A DNA stretch of 64,000 nt from Capsicum annuum (lineage: Eukaryota > Streptophyta > Magnoliopsida > Solanales > Solanaceae). Location: contig NC_061122.1 of NCBI RefSeq assembly GCF_002878395.1, positions 74,433,458 through 74,497,457 of the forward strand, given 5' to 3'. Below are positions 21,679 through 33,392 of the stretch, piece after piece (the stretch's first letter is position 1; every line of letters begins with the position of its first letter). Under the pieces are notes generated by a model. That model saw only the letters and a list, made by a program, of their open reading frames with translations, ran no database searches and had not been told where the DNA came from. Position numbers and translations under genes: made by a program.

Positions 21679-23802
21679 AGTCACTATTATTAAGACCCAA
21701 GACTACCCCCTAGTTGTGACACAGTACTTAGAGTCATAAGTGATCCCAAGCTAACCCATGTCCTAGCAAGACACTAAAAATATTAAAAATAATTGATATA
21801 AAAATATGTAAAAACTGAACTGAATGATGAAATAACAATAAAAATAAAACCAACGAAAATATCTTTGTTCAAAACCACAAGCTAAGCATCTAATTGTAAG
21901 TATGAAATCCTCTATGAAGATGAGTTATTTGGAAAAGCCCCCAACTATCTCTAATTATTAATAAAATAAAGAAAAATAAAATAAAACAATGATACTAGAC
22001 CTTGAATGATGAGGACTCACCAAGTTTGGTTGTAATGTAGTGGGAGTTCGTACTAAGCATGATCTGATTGCTTCGTGTCAGAATTCATATTATGTGACAA
22101 TATAGCACAAACAAAGTATGCAATTAATACTTTGAATATACTTAGTATGTGTGATACAAAATAACAGATATAAACTAGACATAATGCATGTAGCATAATA
22201 AACTAATGCAAGAACAAGTAAAGAACATGTGTTGTATAATAAACAGGATAACTGAATACAAGGTCATGTAAAAAGCTAAATGTGAATTGTATACTAAGGA
22301 CTATGGAAGCTACTAATAACCAACATACCCCAATATAATCTAACTAAGTTCAAACTTGTAACAAAAGTAGGAAGGTTTTTTGTACCTTACAAGGGTACAA
22401 ACATTGACTGAGGTGGATCTACTAACCTGAAGTCCAAAAGGACTAAGGTGTCAAGCCTTCTGTGATGGGTGACCCTTTAGAACCTACAATGGCGCTATAG
22501 TTCTGGTACTTAGGGATTTCTCCTAATGGTCTCTACTTAACTGAACGATGATCAATCATCCCTACATCCACTCGGTGCTAAGTGTTGTTCCCAACTAAAT
22601 AATAGTAACAACGACAATATGCAATGATAGTAATAGTAATAATCTGATAACTAAAAATAAATGCATGATTTTAAATCACACAAAGATGTGCATGGTTTAG
22701 AATCTTATACCCATAAATATATGCATAAAATCCTAGGTCATTGGTTGGTATAAACCACCATCATCTCAAAAGAAAATACAACTATTATGCTAATATCATA
22801 ATGTGAGTGATTTTATGAAATTTAATAACTCAAGTACAAACTTATAAATATCGTAACGTAATTAGGGTTTATGATCATTGACATGTAATATCATAAAAAT
22901 TCATGATAAATCATAGAGTACAACTCAAAAACACCAAGGGATAGAGATATAAGATATTTGACAACATCCTTAAACCCTAAATTTTAAAGAAGGAACTGAA
23001 GAATTGAGTTATCTTTGGGAGTCAATGGGTGAAAGGAGACCCATTGATAAAATTTCACATACCTAGATATTAAAACCAAAAAAACATCTTTGAAATTGTA
23101 AACCTAAAAAAGATGAACCCTAGCTCATCCTTAGGAAAAGAAATTACATCTTTTCTATATTGCAACTAAGTGTCGGATGTTTTTCTTAGTATTTAGATCT
23201 TAGGGTAATATCAACCTGAATAATCAACCTTTAAATATCCTAAATTCTGAGGTTTTGATATTATAAGAGTAGGAAAAGACTTATGTACCCCTTTAAAATT
23301 CATAATTGAAAGCTGTTAGATAGGACATACGGAAGCATCCCACAATCGCAAAAACAAACTATGATCGTGGGTTGTATTCATGGTTGGGATCTGGATAAGA
23401 TATCTCTAAAATTGATCAGATTAGTCTTGGTACGATTGTGAGATCTACCTATGGTTGTACCTTGGTTCATAGGTTTGAAAGTTTAATTAGGATCATATGT
23501 AGGACTCACGATAGAGCCAATAATTATTGTTCCCTCTAATAGCTGGAAGGTATAATTAAAAAACATTAGATTTTGGGGGTTCTCTCGATCAAATGAGACC
23601 ATTGGACAGTTGTAAAATATAACCTTAGTCGAGGTTTTGCTCGTGACATCTTATTCTAGTATACTGCTTAACTAAAGTGGCCATAACTTCTCACTCCGAT
23701 ATGGGATTAAGAAAAAATTGGACATGTTAGAAAGATAATTCAAATATATATCATTTGATGGGTCATGATCTCAAGGATTCTTTAGAATATATATGTTATT
23801 TT
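21679..23802 (-). mobile_element. Tekay-type LTR on the minus strand
   Basis: The segment 21700-21780 ('gactaccccctagttgtgac' to 'taacccatgtcctag') is clearly homologous to the minus-strand LTR of element E (55872-55940). At the other end, 23660-23760 resembles 57860-57960. On minus it holds a donor-like TCTAG|GTATGTGAAA near 23065. The clean TG start is not visible because the next LTR begins at 23803. It is either a solo LTR or the surviving end of a deleted element; no target duplication was found. Confidence 0.7.
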
Positions 23803-26800
23803 TGTAATGACCCTTTAAGTCATTTTTTGTATTTCTGGTTATTTTTGTCATTTAGAGCTTTCCCATAGCTGCTCTAAGCCATTTATGACTTACTGGAATA
23901 GATAGTTCAGTTACTAGGTAGTTCACTTGTTCATAAAGCCAATTTTTTATTTTGAAGTCTTCCCTGGTTCAAATTGGCTACCAAATAAATATTTTAGTCA
24001 AACGACCTTGTATGCCAATTCTGACTCTTTTAATAACTCAAAAATGTCGATTTTAGGCAAGGTGGACTCTTGGTTTTGGACACGAGCCACCCAGGCTTAT
24101 TTTAATCTATTGGTAAAAGGTTAAGAAAAATGGAAAATGGGTGTAGGGCCCACTTTTTATCAAAATGACCTCAAATTAAAACTTTGAATGTGCCAATATG
24201 TTTGGAACATCAAATTTTATAGGGTAGCATAGTCCATTTGTGTAAACGAGTTTCTAGATAAATCCCTAGGTGTCTCAACTGATGCTAGTGCACCCGTGTT
24301 CACGAGCTATTGGTTGGGCACGTGACATGGATGGCACCAGCAAGTGTCGCATAAGTGACATTTGTAGTTGCATAAGTGGTTTTCTTTGGAAATGGATAAG
24401 TATTGGATAAGTGATACTCTTTGTCGCATAGGCGACACCAATAATAGGCCATGGGTACCATGTATGCGATATTATTATTGTGTGAGAGACTTTCACATAT
24501 TAAGCTAGGAATCGCATATCCAATCGGGGATCGCGTATACGATACTTTTGGAAAGGGTATTAATACCACCTTCACCCATTTTCACCATTTCTCATCCATC
24601 TCCAAGATAATTAAATCGTAAAAAGTGGGAGATCTTGGGGTTAACTTTAGTGGATGCTTTTAGAAGCTTGGTAAAGGATTAATTCTGCAATTGTCCTTCA
24701 AATTTGTGCTAAATTCTCATCATTCATGGTTCATTTTCCCATTCTTACTTAAAATCCCTAAAAGTTTGGTGGCTTAATTTTAGCACCAATATGGCTTGGT
24801 ATTCACCTATTTTTAAGGATAAATAATCTTTGATCATAAGGGACGTTGAATTAGTTTTGGAAACATGATTTTTGTAAGTGGGCCCCACATAAGATTTTTA
24901 TGTAATTTTTTATCCAAAGCACAACAGTGTAATATGGGCATCATTATTCTTGTCTGGATGAGTAGATTGTGATTTTGATAGCATTTCACCTTGAGAAAGC
25001 ATTACGAAGAGGAAAATTGGTTATTTGGTACATTCTTTGGGCTTTTTTTAGTGCTAGGTAGGCTAGTATTACCTACTTCAAATATTGAGCTATCTCATAG
25101 TATAATTATTATATTATGCTAGATATAGGAAGGGATTTAGGTTTTGGAGTTTTGAATAAGGATAGTCAGGTTAATTGGACCCTTAGCTACCTTGGAACCT
25201 TAACTTCAGAGTAGTAGCATAGTTAGTCATGGCTTAGGAGAGTTGGGATTCATAGTATATGTTTATAATAGAAATGCCTTAATTTCTCAATATAGGTGAA
25301 ATTGCCCTAGTTACTCATGATAGGGTAGTATTATTCTTAATTACTTAATTAAGGGAATTACTTGTGTTTCTATAATTCATTGCCTTAGTTAATCCTACTT
25401 GCTGAGGACTTACACCCTAGGGCTATGTATGACTTGCTAGACATCTACGAAAGAATTTAGATATCTTAGTCTAGTCCAGGGTAGAAATTGTCCAAGAGAA
25501 TTTTTAGGAATTAGAAGTGGGCCCTTCTGGCCCACCTTAGTCAAAGACTTATGATAACCTTGTAGCCTCATTTATTTATGATGTACTCTTCCTAATGATA
25601 GGATTACACTTGAGAGAGTTGAATATAATTATTGAATATATTAGTTGGGTGTGGGTGGATAGATGTTAATTCCAAGTATTGCTACTGATATTGTCCTTGT
25701 GTATGATTAATGGTACAATTTATAAGTATGATTCATGACTTATGCAAGTGATTGTGGGTACGGCTTCCGAATATGATTAATAACATAGTTGATACGCTTA
25801 ATGTTATAAATATCTGTATGATTAAATGTTAACAACACATAGATATGACATGGATTATATAGATAAAATGTGGCTAATAGATATAATATGGCTTATATAT
25901 AATATGGCTCATGGATGTTATATGGCTCATAATTATGATTCGGCTCATAGATAGTATATGGCCTATAGATGTAAGAAATGGCTTGTGGATATAATATGGA
26001 TCATAAAGATGATGTGGCCTTTATATATGATTAAAGGTCTATAGATATGGTTATTAATATGAAAAAAATATGCATAATAAGATTGCTTATAAGTATTAGT
26101 ACAGATAAGGCCTTCAGACATTGCTAATAATATGACTTATAAACATAATTACGGTTGAGGCCTGTGGATATGATTCCTTATCCACATTATAATTATGTCT
26201 AAGGTATAGTCTATAGCTATGAATTATTGGCGTGATCTAATGGACTTAGCTTATTAAGATGGATCACTAATATTGTTTATTTATGTGGTTTATAATTATA
26301 AGTTTCGATTCAAGTCTAACAATTATCGATGATATTGATGATATAAATTTTAGCTCGAGCCTTACAAAATTGATGATAGTAATGATAATTCCATTGAGTT
26401 CCGATTTGAGTCTGGCATTGAGGAATATTCGTGATGTAATATTAGGTGGATGTTTTTTTGTTATGTCATGAAAGTTAGTAAACTTTGGTTATTTCATTGT
26501 TAGTTTCGTTGACTTTATCCTTCAGGCTTATTAGGGACTACATTGGGTTACTTACTTTTCTGCACTTATTAACTTATGGGGTCTAATCTTATAGTTTTAA
26601 TGGTATGATTCTTATATTATTATCTTGTATACATTAGCTTATTTATGTACAATGGCGTCAGAGCTTAACTCTAGGTTTGCCCTTTTATCTTGACATAGCT
26701 TATGTTATCTTGTATCTTATCATATCTATATCATGATTTAGCTTAGTCAGTAGATAATGCCTACTAAATACCCATGGTTTTGGTACCCATGTTACACTTC

Positions 26801-27214
26801 TATACCTTTTTGGTGCAGATCCAAGTACTAGTTATCGGTGTTGATTCATCGATTGTGCAAGGTTGATTTTGGAGATTAGTGAGCTCTTGGAGTCACAGTT
26901 CCCCTTTTACCTTTAGTTATTTATGTCTAGTCTTTCACTTTTGAGATGGATTGTATTATTCTATTCAATACTTATAGTTCTTTTGTAGCCGCTCTTGGAT
27001 CAATATTACTTATTCTTGAGATATTTGATGGTTCATATCTATTTATGAGATTTATGGTTGATTCATCTTTTTTGAATCTCTAACCATTTATTTTCAGCTT
27101 TTAGGCTATTTACCTCAAAATAAGTTCATTGCAGCTAGTTGTAGGATATGGTTCGGTTTACCTACTAGTGGGATAGAGTAATTGTTATCATGACTTATAA
27201 ATTGGGTCAAGGCA
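23803..27214 (+). mobile_element. 5' LTR of a second long-LTR family
   Basis: Starts TGTAATGACCCTTT and ends GGGTCAAGGCA, followed two bases later by a primer-binding-site-like sequence. It is homologous along its length to the solo LTR at 33393, for example the start plus CTTTCCCATAGCTGC, and a promoter-proximal AAGCACAA(C/T)(A/G)GTG segment. Length is 3412 bp. A CG-motif block with its own flavour (TCGCATAGGCGACACC, GATCGCGTATACGATAC) occupies 24285-24545. Confidence 0.8.
25830..26040 (+). repeat. AT-rich minisatellite in LTR
   Basis: Irregular ~18-21 bp units of the type ATATGGCTCATAGATATAAT. The homologous solo LTR at 33393 lacks this expansion and carries a different 34-bp array. Confidence 0.7.
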
Positions 27215-27216
27215 AA

Positions 27217-27480
27217 TTGTTATCAGAGTCTATGCTTCACCGATATTGTTGGAAGAGTAAGTGTCTAGTAGAATCCCACGGATCGAAATGAAGATGTTTG
27301 TTTCTTATCTTTTGGAAGCTATAGGATTTTCTTAGAAGTTCTTCACTTCTTTTACTTTTTTTGTGCAAAGCGTCTGAGTTACTTTCTAAGCATTCCTTTG
27401 ATTTCAACTCATGAGCTATGCAATTGTATCTCTCGTATAACTCCTACATTTGGGGTGCCTCCTACTAGTTGATGATGGGC
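27217..27480 (+). other. Primer binding site and leader fragment
   Basis: TTGTTATCAGAGTC at 27217-27230 is one base from the TGGTATCAGAG complement of initiator methionine tRNA used by many plant elements. The leader then runs into 'gtgcctcctactag', possibly a decayed gag start, and breaks off near 27480 against element C. The rest of this element is absent. Confidence 0.6.
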
Positions 27481-27894
27481 ACAGGGGTAGGCTGAATCTA
27501 TAGTGGTTTGATAAGTTGTGGATGAGGTGGTAGTTCTATTAGACTATCATTTAAATTGCTCTCCTCTTTCTCAGTATCCAACCCCTTATGCTCAGATTCC
27601 TCATTCTGTGATTACTATTTGCATCATGTGCTTCATCATCAACCTTGGGTCCAGACTCTGATTCACCATCCTCTTTATACTTGGACAGTGAGTGTGGTGG
27701 TTCTTGGCTGGTGTTCTTCATCCTTGGTCTGGTGAATTGAGGTAATTGGTTGAGTGGAGAAACCTTGGTTCCCTAAGTTAGACTTTTTATTGGCTCAACT
27801 GCCCCTTCTAGTGGGTATTCTTCCACGGAGCCACTTGATTCATCATTGGTGGCCTCATCCCTGAGATGTCGAGTAGAATAAGAGGGTTTTTACC
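27481..27894 (-). pseudogene. ORF2 N-terminal fragment, element C
   Basis: After the acceptor the minus strand reads YSTRHLRDEATNDESSGSVE, EYPLEGAVEPIKSLT, a stop, then PQFTRPRMKNTSQEPPHSLS, KYKEDGESESGPKVDDEAHD. This is an acidic, serine-rich leader region. It is homologous to the start of ORF2 in element A, which proves both belong to one gene family despite different decay. The plant transposon protein-like domain would follow but is lost at the truncation. Confidence 0.65.
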
Positions 27895-27983
27895 CTATGA
27901 CCACGAATATAACCATGGAATCTAAGTATTTTTTACGATAATTTGCATTAACTGAAAAGGTATAACATAAAAATAAAACTTAC
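27895..27983 (-). other. Putative short 5' UTR intron of ORF2, element C
   Basis: On minus, donor GA|GTAAGTTTTATTTTTATG starts at 27983 and acceptor GTGGTCATAG ends at 27895: 89 nt and AT-rich. The donor flank matches that of element A (GTAAGT then TTTTATTTT). It lacks the internal motif block found in A, B, 1 and 2, so it is probably an internally deleted intron. An alternative inner TTTTCAG would give too short an intron. Confidence 0.5.
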
Positions 27984-28180
27984 TCAAATAATCTTTCTAG
28001 GATCCTTTAGAGCTTTTAGAATCTTGAGAAGAACTCTTTCGGGAGACTTTTCTTGTGATTTTATTGATTTAGGGATGAGTTATGAGTGTATTTTACAAGT
28101 TAATAGAGCATTTTTGGGGATAGAGGGAGTCATGGCAATTAAAAAAAGAAGGTGAATCAAATTAGGAGTTTTATTCCCTT

Positions 28181-28475
28181 TTTAAATGATGAAATTGGAT
28201 CGGGTCGACCTATTGGTGCCGTGATGTTGGGCTTGACAATGAGTCGTGCTAATTACTCATAGACACAGGCTACGAGTCATAGACTCCCTCCGTTGTGAGT
28301 AGAACTTTACCTTGGTTCTCCTGCGATGACTACTAAAGGTGAAGAGTCATTTTCACTGACAACGACTCGTTCTGAGAGTTGTCATGAATTTAGGCAACCT
28401 TTACCTGTGATTGGCATGGGATCCAGCTCCCTACGAATCTAGTGACGAGTCGTATAGTGACCCCAAAACTCGTAG
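28181..28475 (-). promoter_or_regulatory. Putative internal ORF2 promoter, element C
   Basis: At 28195-28470 the words ACGAGTCGT, TACGAGTCATAG, AATGAGTCGTGC and AACGACTCGTTC recur. On minus, TTTAAA follows at 28181-28186 (ATCATTTAAAAAGGG) and the donor is about 200 nt further. The block flavour is close to that of element A and of the LTR of element E. Confidence 0.5.
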
Positions 28476-28570
28476 GGACATAGAACCATAAAATTGTATG
28501 CTCCTTTACTTGCAATCTCTAGCCCTACACACTGAACATATAACTTACCTTATAATGCATTAAGTACTAA

Positions 28571-28610
28571 ACATGGGTTGCCGCCCACGAAATGCTTGAT
28601 TTAATTTTGT
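28571..28610 (-). other. Post-integrase signature, element C
   Basis: Minus strand: AAAATTAAATCAAGCATTTC, then GTGGGCGGCAACCCATGT. TGGG and CCCA can pair around a six-base loop. It lies about 130 bp downstream of the last integrase homology. Confidence 0.75.
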
Positions 28611-28699
28611 GAAACAATTTGGCTAAGTTGGATACTCAAACTTCACTAACTATCACATGGGTGCCTCCTATGTCATTCCTGAATTAACATCATGGGACA

Positions 28700-30079
28700 A
28701 AGTATGTGCCTTGGTTACTCAGACTTCACCAAGGTCCACATCAACCACCTCTTTGATATCAAAAGCAATACCAAAATAGTGTCATACACGCTGACTATTC
28801 ACCTTAAACGGGGCTTCACAGTGACGTTTAAGCTCAATAGCACCATTTGGGAACACCCTAACCATAGTGAATAGGCCACACCACCTAGACTTCAACTTGC
28901 CAGGAAACAAGCAAAGTCTTGAATTATTTAACAAGACCATATCAATGGGATCAAACACTCTCATCTCGATCTTCTTGTCATGATACAACTTTATCTATTC
29001 TTTGTACAGAGTAGAACTCTCATAAGCATGGAGTTGGAATTCATCCAACTTATTCACCTTGCTTAACTTCAATATAGCTTTATCATGCCACTTCAAATTG
29101 AGCTTTTGCAACCCCCATTATTTGTTGTGATCAAGCCCAACCGGTAAGTGGCATTATTTGATGTACACAAGCTAATATAAGAAGGCACCTTTTGGGGTCT
29201 TAAAAGTTTTCCAATACACCGACAAAGAGTCATCTAACTTCCATGTCCAGTCAGTCCTGTTGGCATTAACAGTCTTTGCTAATATAGACTTTATCTCTCT
29301 ATTTAAGACCTTAACTCACCCTCTTATTTAACTATGGTAACGCGCCACTACCTTATGTTTTGCACCATATTTGTTGAGTTGGGATTAAAATAGTTAATTT
29401 CAGAAGTGAGACCTACAATTACTAATGATCGCACGTGGAGTGTCAAATCAACATAATATATTCTTCTTTGGAAATACAGTGACACTTTGACCCTCATTAT
29501 TTTGAAGAGAAACTTCTTTCACCCCTTCAAAACATAGTCGACTACCTCTAGAATGTACTTTATCCCATCTAAGTTCACAAACAGACCAATGAAATTAATT
29601 CCCCATACAACCAACAACTCCAACTCCAATATAGAAGTCATGGAGAGTTCATGTTTTCATTATATATTGCCCTGACAAAGATACTGGTCATTGGATTGAG
29701 CATATTCATAAGCATCCTTCTAAATAATTAGCCAATAATACCCATACTACAGTATTTTGTGGGTTGAATGGGTACCACCATGATTAGCCCAAAATGGAGA
29801 TGAATGACAAGACTCAAGGATGCTCATCATCTCTACCTCAGGAATACATCTACTAATAACATTATCTACACAAAACCAAAAGATATAATACTCAGCACAA
29901 AAAAATTATCTCACTTCATGCATGAAGCTCTTATGCTGCTAGAATGATAAATCTTTTGGAACAATATCGCTTGCCAAAAAGTTCGCAAAATCAGTGAACC
30001 AAGGGATTAAGTCTTGAGATGTTGCCACGACCCACTCATCTAGAGAAGCATCTTCTATATCAAGCTCATCCCCTAACTT
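28700..30079 (-). pseudogene. pol: Integrase of element C
   Basis: From the RNase H end: DLIPWFTDFANFLASDIV linker, zinc-region traces (FWFCVDNVISRCIPEVEM, then HSSPFW), core start MTSILELELLVVWGINFI with the first aspartate changed to asparagine, and DYVLKG. The C-terminal part at 28782-28988 is well kept: MYHDKKIEMRVFDPIDM, NNSRLCLFPGKLKSRW, VRVFPNGAIELK and FKVNSQRV. Integrase would insert the cDNA. Stops and the lost catalytic residue make it inactive. Confidence 0.8.
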
Positions 30080-30505
30080 CTAAGTTGCCTCTTCCTCAAG
30101 GTAAGATAAATGATCAACAACCTGGTTCTCATTGCCTCTTCGGTCTATTAACTCAAAGTCAAATTCTTGCAATAAGAGGACCCAATGTACAAATCTAGGT
30201 TTGGAATCCTTTTTTACCATAAGGTACCTTAATGTTGCATGGTCTGTATGAACTATGACCGTAGGTAACTCCTTCTCAGTGATTGCACAGTTCTTCTGCG
30301 TGGGGCTTAATACCTTTCTAGCATAATAAATCAGATGAAAGATTTTATGATGCCTCAGGCCTAGGATAGAACCCAAGGTCACTCCACTAGCAATACACAT
30401 AACCTCAAGTAGTAATGACCAATTAGTGGACACAATAATAGGAGCCAAGACCAACCACTCCTTAATGTACTTAAATGTCCTTGAGACATGCGCCATCAAT
30501 GACAA
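30080..30505 (-). pseudogene. pol: RNase H of element C (long open stretch, internal deletion)
   Basis: The longest open reading stretch in the window (141 codons). It reads [18 protein letters not shown], where the first catalytic aspartate (normally D-A-S-G) is isoleucine. Next come [21 protein letters not shown] with the glutamate, [14 protein letters not shown] and NQVVDHLS. Between KELPTV and VIVHTDH about 17 residues usual for the domain are missing without breaking the frame. The open frame is therefore misleading: the enzyme lacks a catalytic residue and a helix. Confidence 0.85.
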
Positions 30506-31570
30506 ATTTCACCTCCTTATCTAAAAGCTTGAATGGAGAATTAGAAATTTTAGAGGAGTATTTAGTGAACCTCCTATAAATGCAAGCATGACACAATAAG
30601 ATTTGGATACCTTTAACCGAGACAGGAGGTGGTAATTTTTCAATTACCTCTATTTTCACGTTATCCACATCAATAGCTTTCTTTGAAATTTTGTGACTAA
30701 GAAAGATGAGTTCTTTCACAAAAAAATGACATTTCTCCAAATTTAGCACCAAATTTTACTCCTCATATCTTTAGAGTAAGTTGGCCAAATGGGCCAAACA
30801 ATCATCAATAAAGTCCCTAACTACAGAAAATTCATCTATGACCACTTCTATAGTTTCTATCACCATGTCAAAAAATTTAGACATTATATATCCTTGAAAG
30901 GTTGAGGCAGCAATGCATAATCCGAATGACATCCTCTTAAATATAAAAGTCCCATAAGGGAAAGTTAAAGTCGTCTTTTCATAATCCTTGAGAGCAATAG
31001 AAATTTGATTATATCCCGAGTACCCATCAAGAAAATAGTACAAACCTTAGTCAGCTAGTCCATCAATCATCTGATCAATGAACGGCATAGAAAAATTTTC
31101 CTTCTGAGTACAAGTATTAATCATACTATAATCTATGCATACCCTCCATCTAGAAATTGGTCTCATAGGCACCAATTCATTCTTCTCATTTAAGACTATA
31201 GTAATCTCGCCCATCTTATGTATACATTGAACCAAGATGACCTACTTTCTATCCATAATAAGGTTAAAAACTCCAGTATCTAACCACTTAATTATCTCTT
31301 TCTTTACCAACTCCTACATAGGAGAATTCAACCAATGTTGTTGTTCGATGCTGCGCATACACTCCAGTTCAAGTTGCATCTAATGCGTGTAAGTATTGGG
31401 TAAAATAACCACAATGTTTGCAATAGTCCATACGATGGCCCTATTGAACCTCTGCAACACTGAAATCAATACTTCAACTTGTGTCTCTAATAAGCCAGTA
31501 GTAATAATGATCGATAAAGTATTGTCTACCCCTAAAAAGGCATAACACAAGTAAGATGGGAGGGCCCTCT
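30471..31570 (-). pseudogene. pol: Reverse transcriptase of element C
   Basis: N-terminal linker reads LRALPSYLCYAFLGVDNTLS. Then come IEQQHWLNSPM, VKKEIIKWLDTGV, VQCIHKMGEITIVLNEKNEL, WRVCIDYSMINTCTQKENFS, YYFLDGYSGYNQISIALKDY, FPYGTFIFKRMSFGLC and the palm strand IEVVIDEFSVVRDFIDDCL. The catalytic x-D-D box reads I-D-E, a second-aspartate change that should kill polymerisation. The thumb LEKCHFFVKELIFLSHKIS and IEVIEKLPPPVSVKG follow at 30600-30740. The FSV-type palm strand and surrounding residues are those of the Athila lineage. Confidence 0.88.
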
Positions 31571-31829
31571 ATTCTAAGACTGATAGGTCTTCATTAGATG
31601 GTCGAGCTGGATGAGTGGTTTTATTCTTAATATCACGATCAATCTTCTTCAGGGCATAGTTATAAGAACCTCTACCATAGAATGACTTAACCATCTCATC
31701 ATACTCATCAATCCAATCGCTTTCAAAGTTCATGATAATTAATGCTAACTCCTCAACCCCAAGTCTCTCTTTAATGGGAAAAGTCAATACATTATCATCA
31801 CCAATATCAATCATGGACTCCACTCTCAT

Positions 31830-32420
31830 ATCCTTTAGTTATTGCAAAAATTGACATACATTAAAATTAAATTGCTCATCTTTGAATCTAATATTTATTT
31901 GCCCCATATCCATGACAATCAAGGCCTGACCCGTAGCTAGGAAAGTCTTTCCCAAGATAATAGGGACTTTGAAGTCAACTTCACAATCAAGGATAATGAA
32001 GTCATCTAAAAATATGAAGGATGCAACCTTCACCAAAAAATCACACAATATACCAACTGATTTTTTCATTGTATTGTTAGTCACCAATAACCTCATGGAA
32101 GTAGTTTGGGTGCCCTCAACCCCAACTACTTGAACACTGCCACCGACATCAGATTGATACTAGCTCCTAAATCACATAAATCTTGAGAAAAGTTGAAGGA
32201 CCTAATGGTAAATGAAATAGTGAATGCTCTAGTTTTCTCTTTATTCTCAACCAACGATCGAGGAATAATGACACTACAATGGTGCACATTATTAGTGGGC
32301 TCAAAATTCACCGTTTGCTTCTTACTAACAAAATATTTCATGAACTTTGAATATTTTGGCATCTTCTCCCATGCTTCTACAACAGACATATTAACATATA
32401 GTATCTTCAACATTGATAAA
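31830..32420 (-). pseudogene. pol: Aspartic protease of element C
   Basis: Minus strand reads MPKYSKFMKYFVSKKQTV, VHHCSVIIPRSLVENK, FSQDLCDLGASINLMSVAVF, then SVGILCDFLVKVASFIFLDD and CEVDFKVPIILGKTFLATG. The active-site motif D-L-G-A is intact in CDLGAS. The enzyme would process the Gag and Pol polyproteins. One stop or frame change separates the halves near 32110. Confidence 0.85.
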
Positions 32421-32439
32421 AAATTATAATACTTCTCTT

Positions 32440-33392
32440 TCTCTTATTTCTTCTTTAACCACTAAGGAAAAGGTGAGGGATGTTATAAAATAGAATTCAA
32501 TACATGCTTATCTAACTTCCCCTTACCTTTATCCTTAGCTATCACTTTATCAATAACTGTTAATTTTGTGATGACTCAGCACTAGCCACAAACTTTTCTG
32601 ACTCTGATTCAAGTGCCTCATCTTTATCAATTACATTATCCCTAGATTTATCAACAACAGGCATAGGAGGATAAATGTTTTCCTTACCATAGTGAGTGGT
32701 GATGGCCAAATAGTAATTGTCATTATTCAAATTCTGCATAGTATTAATTAAAAGAGTGCCTGGTTAATGCTAATTCATGGTCACTGGCATCTCACCAAAT
32801 TTTTGTTCAAGTTGCTATTTCACAGTAGAATACGATTCCACTCTCTGGGTCAAACCTAAAATATCTGCCTTAATATCTTTACGACAACTTTCTTGACTTT
32901 CCTACCCCTTATTAGCTTTGACAGCATAGCCCTCATCCTTGAGTCGATGTCTCTTTTCCCTGGTGGAACATAAATATCACTATTCTCATTGAAGTCATCC
33001 TTATGCCTCCAGTCACCATCTCTGTCTCTCTCTCCTCTGATTACTATATCTATCCCCATAGTAGTTCTTATCTTGGTTCCCTTACCTTGAGTTCAAATTA
33101 TCTTGAGCAGATGATTGGACCTTGGCTTAAAACTCGCTAATTCTCTATCTAGGTACTTCACCTCTTCATCCTCGTCCGAATCATAAGACTTAGAGGCCTT
33201 ATCCTTTGAATACACAACATTTACCTTCATAGAATTCATAATTAAAATTTTTTTTGTCAGTGACCCTATCTCCACCCTAGCCTATTCAACTTCTTAATCT
33301 ACCAAAGCATTAACTACTCTACACTCACTAGAAAAAACAATCCCATAAATGTTGGCACCTCTCTTTGCCTCCTAAGTATGCCACCCATATTG
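32440..33392 (-). pseudogene. gag: Gag C-terminal half, element C
   Basis: Acidic and arginine/aspartate-rich region: YDSDEDEEVKYLDRELASF, GERDRDGDWRHKDDFNEN, SDIYVPPGKRDIDSRMRAML. Further towards the protease comes KENIYPPMPVVDKSRDN. No zinc knuckle was found, as is common in Athila-type Gag. At 33392 it is interrupted by a solo LTR and resumes at 37557. Confidence 0.75.
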
